Shown here: positions 26,606 to 37,000 of the stretch, piece by piece
Layout of the letters: the number at the start of each line of letters is the position of its first letter
Position numbering within the stretch: position 1 is the stretch's first letter
Translations under genes and position numbers: made by a program
Source of the DNA: an uncultured Roseovarius sp.
GTDB taxonomy: Bacteria > Pseudomonadota > Alphaproteobacteria > Rhodobacterales > Rhodobacteraceae
NCBI GenBank assembly: GCA_947503145.1
Contig: CANNCP010000014.1
Coordinates: 1 to 61,874 of the forward strand
DNA length: 61,874 bases
Direction of reading: 5' to 3'
Notes under the pieces: model-generated
What the model saw: the letters and a program-made list of their open reading frames with translations, nothing else
What the model was told of the DNA's origin: nothing
The model's database searches: none

Positions 26606-27538
26606 TCAGCGCGCCTTTCCGTCGCTCAGCGGGCCGAATGTCATGCCGTCTCCGGTCAATTGCGCCGCCCCGTCCTGCATCGCCGCTGCGAGTGCGGCAT
26701 CGCCGGTTCCGGTAACTTCGCTTTCCCTCTGGGCAAGGATCTTGCCGCTTTCGATGTCAATGATCCGTGCAAAGACGCTGAATCCATCCGGGTTCTCCAG
26801 CTCGACAATCTTGAAATCAAGCATCCGGCGCGGCGGATCGAGTGTGCCTTCCTCAGCCCTGCAAACCTCGCGGAAACGGGTGGCGGCGCGGGTGGCGGGC
26901 AGGATCGCGTGGTCACTGCCCAACAAGAAGCGGACATGCCGCGTGCTGCCCTTGCGCGACTCGGTCTGCGTGCGGTTCTCGACCTCGGCGGCGCGGAAAT
27001 AGTCCTGCAGCGCAAAGTCGGGTGATGGCGGGGTCAGGCCGCGCGCCGCCATGAAGGCACGCGTCGCGGCGTTCTCGCGCGTGAAATTCTGCCGGTCGCC
27101 GTCAAAGATACAATCGACGGGTTGATGTTCGGTTCCCTTCACAAGGGTCAGCTTCATACCGCGCTGCACGGTCATGCCGCCGCCGAACGCATCCATCCAA
27201 CTGTCGATCAGGCGCGGGGTCAGGGCGTTGAACCTGAAGATGCGGGTTGCGCCACCCCCTGTCAAAGTGCCGCTCCAGCCGGAGGTGGCAGAGCGGACAA
27301 TTTCCATCCGCATGCCCTGCCCCGCAACCGTGATCCGGTCGCAGCCGTTATAAGTCAAATCCACCGTGCCTTCGTTCCGGTTACGCGGATCGACCTGGAC
27401 GATGCCGCTGGCCGACATGATCACGTTGCCCGACACCGCGCTGTAGCGCCCTTGGCAAGGCAGCGGATCGGCCATTGCGCCCGGGATTGTCAGCGTGCAG
27501 GCGACAAGTGCACCGGCGGTCCTCTTTAACAGTGTCAT
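26606..27538 (-). CDS. Exported protein of unknown function
   Basis: A 310-residue protein with a signal peptide (AGALVACTLTIPGAMA). The N-terminal half (about 25-150) is beta-rich with a Cys pair (LPCQGRYS and NGCDRI), reminiscent of lipocalin-like or heme-chaperone-like barrels but not assignable. The C-terminal half (about 170-310) resembles the CsgG/TolB-like pattern of proteins computing a variable regulatory response (VELENPDGFSVFARIIDIESGKILAQRESEVTG). That last resemblance is to the Asp/Glu-rich strand pairs in CsgG-type or FlgT-like domains and is weak. Its ATG shares an A with the stop of the upstream SH3 gene (TGATG), so translation is coupled. Confidence 0.65.
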   Translation of the reverse strand: MTLLKRTAGALVACTLTIPGAMADPLPCQGRYSAVSGNVIMSASGIVQVDPRNRNEGTVDLTYNGCDRITVAGQGMRMEIVRSATSGWSGTLTGGGATRIFRFNALTPRLIDSWMDAFGGGMTVQRGMKLTLVKGTEHQPVDCIFDGDRQNFTRENAATRAFMAARGLTPPSPDFALQDYFRAAEVENRTQTESRKGSTRHVRFLLGSDHAILPATRAATRFREVCRAEEGTLDPPRRMLDFKIVELENPDGFSVFARIIDIESGKILAQRESEVTGTGDAALAAAMQDGAAQLTGDGMTFGPLSDGKAR

Positions 27539-28329
27539 CACGGAAAGCTCCATCCATCATGCTCGATACGAAAAATGCGCGATGGTGCGCCGGGCTGCGC
27601 GGTGTCGGCGCGCAGCAGAAAAACGGCGCGCTTGTCCAGACCGAAATTGGTGAAATCGACATTCACCGTGATCATGCCGCGCAGCATCGGCTGATCGGGA
27701 TCGGGCGTGATGCGGGTAATCCGCCCCTGAAAATCCTGTGCATCATAAAGCACGTCCCCCCCGTGGCCAGCCAGAGCCGGCACCAGGTCGGCAAAGAAAT
27801 ACTGGCGTGCCAGAGGCGACGCGAAGGGATTTTCCGCCGCGCTGCGCTGTGCCTCGAAGGCGGCATAGAGATCGCGCACGAGAAACGCCGCGTTGTCGAT
27901 CAGCGGATCACCGATGGTCTGCAAGACATCCGAACCGGTCGCGCTACCGGGTGCGCTGACCTCTTCCAACCCGTCCTCCATCAGGAAACGCTGTGCGACC
28001 CAGCCGGCCTTGCTGAAATCGCCCGTGCGCATGAGGCACCAGCGCTGCGGCAGGTTTGCGCGCTGCGCCTCGGTGAGCCTGTAATAGATCGACGGGATCA
28101 GCAGCGGCACGCAGGTAATCAGTTCCAGCCCACGGGCATTCGGAGGAAGGCTGTCGATCACCAGATATGACGTACCCGGCCCCATCCGCATGTTCAGCAC
28201 ATCATCCGCAGCCACGCCCGTCACGCGCCAGGCATCTGGCCCATGCCCGTCAATCTCGGCCCAGGCGGCCGGGGCGGCAAGAGCCAGCCCACAGCAGAAC
28301 GCCAACCTGGTTATGAATCGTCGCATCAC
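27538..28329 (-). CDS. Exported SH3-domain protein
   Basis: A 263-residue protein with a signal peptide (LAFCCGLALAAPAAWA). An SH3 domain follows at about 35-115 (GVAADDVLNMRMGPGTSYLVIDSLPPNARGLEL ... GWVAQRFL), with an insertion that carries a Cys pair. The C-terminal 140 residues have no recognised family (FADLVPALAGHGGDVLYDAQDFQGRI). It overlaps the end of the degenerate upstream gene by TGATG and the next gene by TGATG. Confidence 0.75.
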   Translation of the reverse strand: MMRRFITRLAFCCGLALAAPAAWAEIDGHGPDAWRVTGVAADDVLNMRMGPGTSYLVIDSLPPNARGLELITCVPLLIPSIYYRLTEAQRANLPQRWCLMRTGDFSKAGWVAQRFLMEDGLEEVSAPGSATGSDVLQTIGDPLIDNAAFLVRDLYAAFEAQRSAAENPFASPLARQYFFADLVPALAGHGGDVLYDAQDFQGRITRITPDPDQPMLRGMITVNVDFTNFGLDKRAVFLLRADTAQPGAPSRIFRIEHDGWSFP

Positions 28330-28869
28330 TTCACCTCCATCACAGACCGACCAAGAAGTCTCTGGCCGAAAACATCCAAAAAGCAGACCTCGTACAGCCC
28401 CGGTTCATCGGGCATATTCAGGCCGATCACCTTCGCCTCACCCATCTTTTGTACAAAAAATCAGGCGAAGCCGGGCTGCTCCTTGCGCACCGCGATATCT
28501 GTTAATCCTCGCCCGCGGGGTCACCGGGGATCCCACGGCGGAATATGCTTCATCCGCAGCTTCGGACCTCCCGCCGTGGCCCTTGTATTTCCCCTTGGCG
28601 TAATGCGCCTTCTTCAGTTTATTGCTGCTCGCATCCGCAAGAGCGGCCTGCACATCGTTTATGCCATCTTCCTCGATCGCAAAGAATTTGAAGCGAAGAC
28701 GCTTCTCGGCTGATGGGTATTTCGCCTCCGGAGCGCAAAGGTCATCTGCGGCCGGATCATCAACGCGCACCCGGTTGGATGCGGAGCCGACTGTCGTAAC
28801 CGGGAGAAGCCGCCCTTCCTTATCCAGCAACAGATTGGCCTCGACAATCGTCGTGGTATCTGGCGGTAG
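28329..28869 (-). pseudogene. Broken gene, possibly a VWA/beta-sandwich envelope protein
   Basis: The minus strand reads as one gene in two or more frames. One frame, from the stop at about 28870 to 28438, encodes DTTTIVEANLLLDKEG...FKFFAIEEDGINDVQAALADASSNK. The other ends just before the SH3 gene and encodes DIAVRKEQPGFA-stop-FFVQKMGEAKVIGLN then MPDEPGLYEVCFLDVFGQRL. The D-E-P-G-x-Y-E pattern is typical of the small beta-sandwich found after VWA domains. There is a frame change between about 28560 and 28510 and at least one in-frame stop. The 5' end has no start codon with a ribosome site. A decayed gene is the simplest reading; sequencing error is not excluded. Confidence 0.6.
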
Positions 28870-28966
28870 TTAATACCAGTGTCATCCGGCGAAGTAATGT
28901 AATTGCCATGCTTCAGGCCCCTGTTCTGGCGGTATTGCGCGCAGATTTTGCGTTTATTTTCCCGTC

Positions 28967-29950
28967 TTACCCAACTTGTGAACTGTCTATTTTTGGCGTT
29001 GCATGAGCTTGCGCTCCGAATGCCTTATCTTTCAGCTTGCGGAACTTACCCGACAGTTGCTCCAGCTTGGCTTCCCATTCGGGGTTGGGTTGCTGGCCCT
29101 CGATCGCCTTGAAATAGACCTGCATCATGCAGGTGATTGCGAAGGGTTCCAGCACAGCAGCCTTGACGCTCCAGGCGAACAGCAGTGCAAAGACCACGCC
29201 CCCTGCGGCCCACGCGCCCGGCATCAGGTAAACGATCAACGCCGCCGGCGCGAGCATAACGAGAAACACCAGAAAGCTTAGTCCGTAAACAATAAGCGCC
29301 AGCCACGCGGCATTTTTCAGCATCGGTTTGTAGTTCTGCCCGTAAAGCACCAGCGCCTCCTTGGCAGACATCCACGCATTGTCAGAGTTGGTACGGATCG
29401 CATAGGCTAGGATTACCTCGTCGATGAATCCGACCGCGATACGCAGAAATGCCGACAGGATCGCCCCCAGTTGCCGCGCACCGGGGATTGGCAGGATGGT
29501 CAGGATGCCGCGCACCAGACCACTAACCGCCCCGATAACGCCCTTGATCAGCTGGTCGATGGCAAAAAGCACGCTGGCCTGCGGAAAACGCTCTTTGACC
29601 ACGGCGCTGGCATGGGTGATCTGGCTGCGTCCTTCGGGCATCGCCTTGCCATCAATCAGCTCGATCAGAACCGCGATATGCCCAGCCTTGACGATATAAA
29701 GGATATATTCACGCGCCCAATACATAATGGCGCCAAAAATGCTGAACCCTGCGATTCCGCCCCACATGGTGGCGCTGGCGTGCAGTCCTTCCTCGGCAAA
29801 GCCGCCAATGCCATAGCCGACCCCTGCCCCGACACCCGTGACCAGAATATAGCCCAGAGTAATCCCAAAATAGACGGCGATGCGCAAAAGAATGAATGGA
29901 AGCGTTCGCCCCATCATCCCAAGCGCACCGCCGACGCTAAAATCCCACAT
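28967..29950 (-). CDS. Multi-pass membrane protein of unknown function
   Basis: A 327-residue inner-membrane protein with about six hydrophobic segments: TLPFILLRIAVYFGITLGYI, a Gly-rich loop GVGAGVGYGIGG, MWGGIAGFSIFGAIMYW, GLVRGILTILPIPGARQ, WLALIVYGLSFLVFLVMLAP and GGVVFALLFAWSVK. The C-terminal tail is cytoplasmic and charged (EWEAKLEQLSGKFRKLKDK). No family name can be given. The matched size and topology with 25584-26564 suggest the two act together. Its 3' end is 97 bp from the broken gene. Confidence 0.75.
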   Translation of the reverse strand: MWDFSVGGALGMMGRTLPFILLRIAVYFGITLGYILVTGVGAGVGYGIGGFAEEGLHASATMWGGIAGFSIFGAIMYWAREYILYIVKAGHIAVLIELIDGKAMPEGRSQITHASAVVKERFPQASVLFAIDQLIKGVIGAVSGLVRGILTILPIPGARQLGAILSAFLRIAVGFIDEVILAYAIRTNSDNAWMSAKEALVLYGQNYKPMLKNAAWLALIVYGLSFLVFLVMLAPAALIVYLMPGAWAAGGVVFALLFAWSVKAAVLEPFAITCMMQVYFKAIEGQQPNPEWEAKLEQLSGKFRKLKDKAFGAQAHATPKIDSSQVG

Positions 29951-30004
29951 TGCAAATATCTCTCTAAAATCTCGGTGTTCGTCGAATATTATCTGGGTGG
30001 CAGG

Positions 30005-30367
30005 TCAAATCTCGCATTTGTCATTGCCGTATTTCGCAGAGCAGGCGCGGGCGGCACAGGAGGAAATCTGCGGGTCGCGCTGCGTTTTGCGGATGTCGAC
30101 CCTCTCCATCGCGGTATAGGGCACCGAAATCGTCTTCATGACGGGCTTGCACCTGGTTTTGGTGCCCTTTGTCTCGCAGACGGTCTCACCGCTCGGCCGC
30201 TTCACGCTGCGGTATTTCGTGACAGGTTCGTGACGGTAGACCGGGGGTATCTTCAGTAGCCACTCAGCCTCGCAATGGGTGCGCTCGGCGCGGTATTCGG
30301 GCGTGCCGCAAGACTGCAAAAGGAACAGGGCAGCGGCAAGTGTGATGGCAGGTTTGAGAAGGGACAT
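30005..30367 (-). CDS. Small lipoprotein, Cys-rich
   Basis: A 120-residue protein with a lipoprotein signal (ITLAAALFLLQSC, Cys about 20). The mature part is basic with paired Cys (VCETKGTKTRC, SSCAARACSAKYGNDKC), implying disulfides in the periplasm. No family is recognised. The ATG at 30367 is chosen because it begins a typical lipoprotein signal; the frame is open 51 bp further up. It is on the same strand as, and 55 bp upstream of, the 327-residue membrane protein. Confidence 0.65.
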   Translation of the reverse strand: MSLLKPAITLAAALFLLQSCGTPEYRAERTHCEAEWLLKIPPVYRHEPVTKYRSVKRPSGETVCETKGTKTRCKPVMKTISVPYTAMERVDIRKTQRDPQISSCAARACSAKYGNDKCEI

Positions 30368-30523
30368 AACAAAAATACTCTTTAAAGCTGTACCAATCCT
30401 ATCCTCCGGGAATTGCACCCGCCCCGTTCGTTCAGAGGGGTAACGGCAGAAAAATCTGAAATATGAATTGAAAGCTGCGCGTCAGCCTGTTGAACTGGCG
30501 ACAAAAACCGGGAGGAGACCACG

Positions 30524-31000
30524 ATGCGCCTTTCTGTCACCGCAGGCCTGCTATCTCTCGCGCTTTCAGCGCTGCCCTTGGTCGCGGCTGAGCCCAGGCC
30601 GGTGCTGCACGTCACCGGCCAAGTTGCAGACGGCGCGCAAGCTTTCGATATTTCCGAGCTCCGCGCCCTGCCCGCCACCACCCTTGAGACATCAACCGTC
30701 GTGACCGATGGGACCCATCGTTTCACCGGCGTCCTGCTGCGCGATCTTCTGACCCGGCTCGACGCCGACGGGGATATGGTCACGGCAATAGCGCTGAACG
30801 ACTATGCTGTAGATATACCGGTCAGCGATTTCGATAAGTTCGATGTGATCCTGGCCTACAGCATGAACGGCGAAGCACTGGATCGTGCCGACAAGGGGCC
30901 GCTCTGGATCATTTATCCGCGCGACGCGCACGCGGAACTACAAGACATCCGCTATGATTACCGCTGGGTCTGGCAGCTATCGGAGATCGAAGTCAGATGA
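30524..31000 (+). CDS. Periplasmic sulfite-oxidase-fold (molybdopterin-binding-like) protein lacking Cys
   Basis: A 158-residue protein with a signal peptide (SVTAGLLSLALSALPLVAAE) and the oxidoreductase molybdopterin-binding fold (VLHVTGQV..FDISELRALP..FTGVLLRDLLTRL..NDYAVDIPVSDF..GPLWIIYP). The whole protein contains no Cys, so the molybdenum-ligating Cys of sulfite oxidases is absent and it may not be an enzyme. Its stop overlaps the start of a histidine kinase (ATGA), which suggests a sensory partner role in the periplasm (inference). Confidence 0.8.
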   Translation: MRLSVTAGLLSLALSALPLVAAEPRPVLHVTGQVADGAQAFDISELRALPATTLETSTVVTDGTHRFTGVLLRDLLTRLDADGDMVTAIALNDYAVDIPVSDFDKFDVILAYSMNGEALDRADKGPLWIIYPRDAHAELQDIRYDYRWVWQLSEIEVR

Positions 31001-32769
31001 GGCGCCTTGGCGGTTCCGGTCTCGGGCTGATCCTGCCGTTGATCGCCATTCTGGTCTTCGCCGTCCTGCTGACCTTTTCCCTGCTGCGCATGGTTGAGGT
31101 CGAAACCGACATCCGGGTTGATGCCGAACGAAACATGCTCTGGGTCCTGCACCAAAGCGAAAGCGCAGCGCGGCGGCTGATCGAGACCACGATGCGCGCG
31201 GAACTGGGCGAAGCCGACGCCGAGGAAATCGCGCTGCGTATCGATCTGCTGCGCAGTCGTTTTGCGTTGCTTCAGGACGGGCCACAGCAGCGGTTCATGA
31301 CCGAGATCGGCTTGCAACGGCAACTGGCCGAAATGCATGCAACGGTACAGGCACTCCAGCCGCCGCCCGAGGATTTCACTGCCGCCGAAGCCCGACAGAT
31401 TCGCGGGGCGGTGACACACTTTCCCGCCTTCTTTGCCCGCGCGGCGAACAAGACGATGATCCGCGAATGGGACGATCTAGGCGGCCGGTTGGAAACCTCC
31501 CGCGACCAGTTGCGCCAGATCATCGCCTCGCTGATCGGCATCATGGTGACAGGCGTGATCCTGACCGTCACGCTCTTTCTCGCGCTGCGCCTCACGCGCC
31601 AGCGCAACGACATGCTCCGCCGGGAACGGGATTTCTCGGCGCTTCTGATTTCTTCCAGCGGCGAGGGGATTCTGGCGGTCGATGACGCTGGAAGGTGCAC
31701 TATCTGGAATCCGGCGATGGCCGCCATGACCGGTCGAGCGGCGGAACAGGCAATGGGCAGAAAACTGTCCGAGATCGCCGGGTTCTTCGACATCGCGCCG
31801 ATGCGGCAGGCGGTTGCGGCATCACTGGGTGGCAAGACCACGACCCTTGCACTGCAACCCTACTTTCGCGATGCACATGAACCGCCCTTGCACGTCGATC
31901 TGAGGATCTCGGCCATGCGCAATGATGGCCGGGTTGTCGGGGCCATCGTCTTCATGCATGACGCCAGCGACCGCCACGCGGCACGTCAGAAAGAGGCAGA
32001 GACCCGCGCGCGGCTGGAACATCTCGTGGCCGAACGGACCCGTGAACTGGATGATGCACTGACGCGGGAACGATCCGCCGCCAATCTCTACCGCAATTTT
32101 GCCGGCATGATCTCGCACCAGTTTCGCACACCGCTGGCGGTTGCGGATTCGGCATTGCAACGGCTGATCCGAAGGGGCGCGCGCGCCGACGCGGATGAGA
32201 TCGCAGAACGTGCGGCTGGCGCCCGCAATGCCATCTCCGGGCTGACACGTCTGGTCGAAAGCACCCTCGATGCGGCGCGGCTTCAGGCCGGGCAGGTCGG
32301 AGCGCGGCGCGTGGCCTGCGACCTGACGGCCGTGTTGGAAATGGTCAGAGCCCGGCAATGCACGGCATCGCCCGATACCAGGATCGAATATCACCACGCG
32401 GAAGCGGTGGATGCCATCGTGCTTTGTGATCCGGCTCATGCCGAACAGGTACTGGAAAATCTGCTGTCCAATGCGGCGAAGTATGCCGAGCCTGACACCG
32501 CGGTTTCAATGCATCTGCACCACGATGATGCGCACGTGCATTGCGATATCAGCAATGCGGGTCTCGCGATCGAGGAGGCGGACCGCGCGCAGCTGTTTGA
32601 TGCCAACTTTCGCGGGGGCAACAGTATTGGAACACAAGGCACGGGTGTCGGACTGTTCATCGCACGCAGCCTTGCACGCATGCAGGGCGGCGAGGTCAGC
32701 TTGCTTCCCGATGGCACAAGGGTGACATTCCGCCTGTCTCTGCCACGGCTCGAAGGTGCGACAGAATGA
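30997..32769 (+). CDS. Membrane sensor histidine kinase with PAS domain
   Basis: A 590-residue kinase. TM1 is at about 8-30 (LILPLIAILVFAVLLTFSLL), followed by a 150-residue periplasmic domain and TM2 at about 180-205. A PAS domain follows (ILAVDDAGRCTIWNPAMAAMTG, about 228-340) and a coiled-coil linker. The HisKA phospho-site is His in FAGMISHQFRTPLAV (about 374). The ATPase part has N box NLLSNAAKYA (about 490) and GTGVGLFIARSLARM (about 550). It is coupled at both ends by ATGA to the sulfite-oxidase-fold gene and to the response regulator, and may sense via the former. Confidence 0.92.
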   Translation: MRRLGGSGLGLILPLIAILVFAVLLTFSLLRMVEVETDIRVDAERNMLWVLHQSESAARRLIETTMRAELGEADAEEIALRIDLLRSRFALLQDGPQQRFMTEIGLQRQLAEMHATVQALQPPPEDFTAAEARQIRGAVTHFPAFFARAANKTMIREWDDLGGRLETSRDQLRQIIASLIGIMVTGVILTVTLFLALRLTRQRNDMLRRERDFSALLISSSGEGILAVDDAGRCTIWNPAMAAMTGRAAEQAMGRKLSEIAGFFDIAPMRQAVAASLGGKTTTLALQPYFRDAHEPPLHVDLRISAMRNDGRVVGAIVFMHDASDRHAARQKEAETRARLEHLVAERTRELDDALTRERSAANLYRNFAGMISHQFRTPLAVADSALQRLIRRGARADADEIAERAAGARNAISGLTRLVESTLDAARLQAGQVGARRVACDLTAVLEMVRARQCTASPDTRIEYHHAEAVDAIVLCDPAHAEQVLENLLSNAAKYAEPDTAVSMHLHHDDAHVHCDISNAGLAIEEADRAQLFDANFRGGNSIGTQGTGVGLFIARSLARMQGGEVSLLPDGTRVTFRLSLPRLEGATE

Positions 32770-33806
32770 ATGAAGAGCAACCAGCCCCGCTGATCCTCGT
32801 GGTCGAGGATGAACCCGCCCTGCGTCGCGACATCGTGGAGGAATTGCAAGAAGCGGGTTATCGCACGCTTGCCGCTGCAGATGGGCAGATGGCGCAAGAG
32901 CTTCTTGCCGGGGTCACGCCCGCTCTGGTTCTATGTGATATCACCATGCCAAAGCTTGATGGCTATGAGCTACTGGCGACCCTGCGCGCAGAGCGGCCAG
33001 ACCTTGCCGCCGCGCCCTTTGTCTTTCTCACCGCGATGTCGGAACCCCGGGAGGTGATCAAAGGCAAGCTGCAAGGCGCGGATGATTACCTCGTCAAACC
33101 GGTGGATTACGACCTGCTTCTGGCAACGGTTGCCGCGCGACTGTGGCAGGTGGCGCGTATTCGCGGCCAGCATGCTACCGAGGTCGACACGTTGCGCACG
33201 GCACTGGAAGGGCTGTCCGGTGGCAGGTCCCAGCAGGTACTGGATCTGATCGCGCTGGGCATCGTGCTCCTGGACGGACAAGGTAATGTTGCCCACGCCA
33301 ACCGCGCCGCGCGGGAGATGGCCGAAGAGGCCGTGTTCTTTTCTATCCGGCGCGGGGTGCCTCGGGCAACCGATCCCCTCTCAGACAAGGCCTTGCAGCT
33401 GGCGATCTCGGACACGCGTGCAGTTACAGAGAACGAAACGGTTACAGGCGTCATGTTGCATGGTGAAGGACAATCGATCTCGGTGCTGATCTGCACTCTT
33501 GCACCGGACCCGGCCACCAAAGGCGCACAGCCAACAGTCGCCCTGTTCCTATCTCCGCCAACGCCAGCAAAGAAAGTATCGGAGCAACTGCTGATCGACC
33601 TGTTTGGCCTGACGCCCACCGAAGCGCGCGTCGCCGCCAGTCTGACACGCGGCTCGCGGCTCTCTGACATAGCTGAGGAACTTGGCGTGTCCCAGACCAC
33701 CATTTCGTTTCACATGCGCAACCTGTTCCAGAAAACGGGGACCAATCGGCAGATCGATCTCATCGCCCTGATCCTTGCCGGGCCGATGGCTATTGAGACA
33801 TCCTGA
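32766..33806 (+). CDS. Response regulator with LuxR-type output domain
   Basis: A 346-residue protein. The receiver domain has the acidic pair in VVEDEP (about 13), the phospho-Asp in LVLCDITMPKLDG (about 58) and Lys in YLVKPVDY (about 108). A middle PAS-like section (about 150-260) is followed by a LuxR helix-turn-helix (LTPTEARVAASLTRGSRLSDIAEELGVSQTTISFHMRNLFQKTG, about 278-322). It is the cognate regulator of the overlapping kinase. Targets are unknown; the convergent RND efflux operon is only a positional candidate. Confidence 0.92.
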   Translation: MNEEQPAPLILVVEDEPALRRDIVEELQEAGYRTLAAADGQMAQELLAGVTPALVLCDITMPKLDGYELLATLRAERPDLAAAPFVFLTAMSEPREVIKGKLQGADDYLVKPVDYDLLLATVAARLWQVARIRGQHATEVDTLRTALEGLSGGRSQQVLDLIALGIVLLDGQGNVAHANRAAREMAEEAVFFSIRRGVPRATDPLSDKALQLAISDTRAVTENETVTGVMLHGEGQSISVLICTLAPDPATKGAQPTVALFLSPPTPAKKVSEQLLIDLFGLTPTEARVAASLTRGSRLSDIAEELGVSQTTISFHMRNLFQKTGTNRQIDLIALILAGPMAIETS

Positions 33807-34037
33807 ACACACGGAGAGTTCTGACGCGGCGCGCTGGCCGACCCGCTCGGAGAACGCCACCGGAGAATTCCCACCAGTGTTCGATTGCTGGTCTGATGCC
33901 CTGGTTTGTGGCTCAGGGGTTTTCTGCTCCGCTGGTTGGTAATCCCGCACGGCCGCCTGATCGCTGCGGCACGAATATTCCGTAATGACAGGGGGCAACC
34001 GTTGATTGTCTGCCGAATTGCCCCGATCCGGCACCGT

Positions 34038-37000
34038 TCAAGCAGGTTTTACAGGCGCATTTGCCTTTAGGGCCGCTGCGTTTTCACGCCTCAAGCGCTT
34101 GGACGCCATTCCGGGATCAGCCCCCCAAACCGCGATCCAACGATAAAAGACGGGGGTCAGGAACAAGGTGAAGAAAGTGGCGAAGCCAAGACCGCCAACG
34201 ATGACCCAGCCCACGGCGATGCGCGCTTCGGCTCCTGCCCCGAAGGTCAGAATCAGGGGCAGCCCGCCGAACACGGTCGAGACCATCGTCATCATCACCG
34301 GCCTGATCCGCAGACGCAGCGCATCACGAATGGCACTGTCGATGTCCTGACCCGCCTCGCGCAGCTGGTTGGCAAATTCTACGATGAGGATGCCGTTCTT
34401 GGCCATGATGCCGATCAGCATCACCAGCCCGATCTCACTGTAATAGTTCAGCGACCCGCCGGTTAGTGAAATCGCCATCAGTGCGGCAGCCAATCCGAAA
34501 GGCACGGTCAGCATGATGACCACGGCGCTGGCGAAACTCTCGAATTGCGCCGCAAGGACCAGAAGGACGACGGCAAAGGCCACGCCAAACACGATGAACA
34601 TGCCCAGCTGGCTTTCTGACAGGCTTGCTGCCTCTCCGGTAAAGGTGATGCCCATCCCGTCCGGCAACGTATCCGTGGCGATGATCGACAGCCGGTCCAT
34701 GGCGGTGCCGAGATTGACACCTTCGCCCAGATTGGCTCGCACCGAAACGGCCAGCGAACCGCCCTGACGCTCGATCCCGGATCGGCTGACAACCTGTTCC
34801 ATTGTCGCCGCAGACGATAACGGGACAAAGCCGCCGCCCGGCAGGCGAAGGTAGATCGATTCAAGGTCCGAAGGGTCGTTGATAGGTGGACCGCCCGGCA
34901 CGACATTCACGTCCGTTTCGATGTCGTTCTCAAATACGGTAACGGCGATTTTGCCTTGTACCATCGCCCCTATGGTGCGCGTGATTTCGGCCTGGGTCAG
35001 GCCAAACACGCTGGCCATGTCAGGATCAACGCTCACGTCCAGCTGGACCTGCACCGCGTCACCCGACAGCTGTGGATTAACGAACGTATCATCCTGCGCC
35101 ATCGCGGCCACCAACTCTTCGGCAGCGGCAGTCATCGCGGTCACATTATTGCCGGTCACCGCAAAGCTCAAACCCCTGCCAGCGCCGCGAATGTTCAGAC
35201 TGTTGCTGGACCGCGCACTGACCTGAACGCCGGGCACGGTGTTTAGCTCGTCGTTGATACTGGACATGATCTCGGCCTGAGACCTGTCGCGTACCGCCCA
35301 ATCGGGCAGGCGCACGATAATGAATGCGCTGGTGCCGCCGCCGACGCCGATAATGCTCTGGACCGCTGCGATTTCGCCACTTTCGCGATAGGGCGTCAGG
35401 ATATCCTCGATCAGTGTCACTTGCGTGTCGAGATAGTCGACCGTTGTGTCGGACGCACCGCGCGCCAGTATCATGAAAAAGCCCCGGTCCTCCTGCGGTG
35501 TGATGCTGGACGACAGGGTGCCGGCCGCCCCTATTGCGATGATTGCAAAACCGCCTGCGATGGCGATCACGATCAATGGCGCGCGGATCGCATGGTCCAT
35601 GACCGCGTCAAAAGTCCGCGCCGCCCAGCCGGGTTTGTCGGGGTTGGCCGCCTGCCCGGTTGGTTTGCCGGGATCAAGAAAGGCGGCCATGACCGGCACC
35701 AGCGTCAGCGCCGTGATCGACGATATCGCAACGGCAAAGGCCAGCACATAACCAAATTCACTAAACACCCCGCCCGCCTGTCCGGGCATAAACGAGATCG
35801 GGATAAACACGGCAGCCAGGGTCGCAGTGGTCGAGATGACAGCAAAGAAAACCTCGTTCGTGCCGGCAGCAGCAGCAGCGAATGCGCCCATCCCCTCGCG
35901 GCGCTTTCTCATGATGTTTTCAATCACGACGATGGCATCATCGACCACCATGCCCGTTGCCAGCACCAGCGCCAGAAGGCTGATCGTGTTGACCGAAAAT
36001 CCGGTCAGCCAGATCGCGGCGACCGTACCAACCAGCGCTACCGGAATGGTCACAGCAGGAATAACCGTTGCGCGGGGCGAACGCAGAAAGATGAAAATGA
36101 CCGCGATCACGATCATGGCAGCGAGGCCGATGGATTTGACCACCTCGTCAATCGACCCTTCGATAAAGACGCCGTCGTCGGAGGTGATGATCAGATCCAC
36201 ACCTTGGGGCATGGCTGCACGCAACTCTTCCACCGCGGCGCGGACCTCTCGCGAAATGGTGAGCGTGTTGCCGACCGATTGCCGGGTTATGTCGAGACCG
36301 ACAGCCACCTGCCCGTTGACGCGGGCCGTCACCGTGCTGTCCTCGGGGATCAGCCGGACAAATGCAACATCGGACACCCGTGTATGAGCGTCTATCGGGA
36401 TCTGGCCCACGCTCTCGACTGTCACAGCCACATTGGCCACACTCAGCGCAAGCGTCTGTGATTGCGTTTCCAACTGCCCCAATGGCGTGTCATCGCGCAA
36501 GGCGGTCAGCGCCTCGGACACATCAAAGATCGTCAAACCCCGGCTGAGCAGTGTCGGCATATCAAGCGTCACGCGGAATTCGTTGGAGCGGTTGCCGCGC
36601 ACCGTTACTTCGGCGACCCCGTCAATGGTGGTCAAACGGTCATAGATCGGGCCTTCGGCCAGCGCGGTCAGTTCGTCAAACGTTGCGTTGCCCAGAATGG
36701 CCAGACGGATGATGGCATCCGCGTTGCTGTCACTTTTCGTGACTGTCGGATCATCCTCAAGGTCATCGGGAAGCCTGCGCAGCGTGGCCGACACGATTTC
36801 GCGGGCCTCGTTGGCGGCGACATCCACATCAGTGCCCTCGGACAGGTCAATGGTGATACGGCTCTGGCCGGTGGAAGAGCGCGATTCGATATAGGACAAC
36901 CCTTCGAGCGCACTCAAGGCGTCCTCAAGAACCTGCGTGACTTCGCTGTCGACAGTCGCGGGAACAGCGCCTTCGTAATTGGTGCGCACCGACAAGACGG

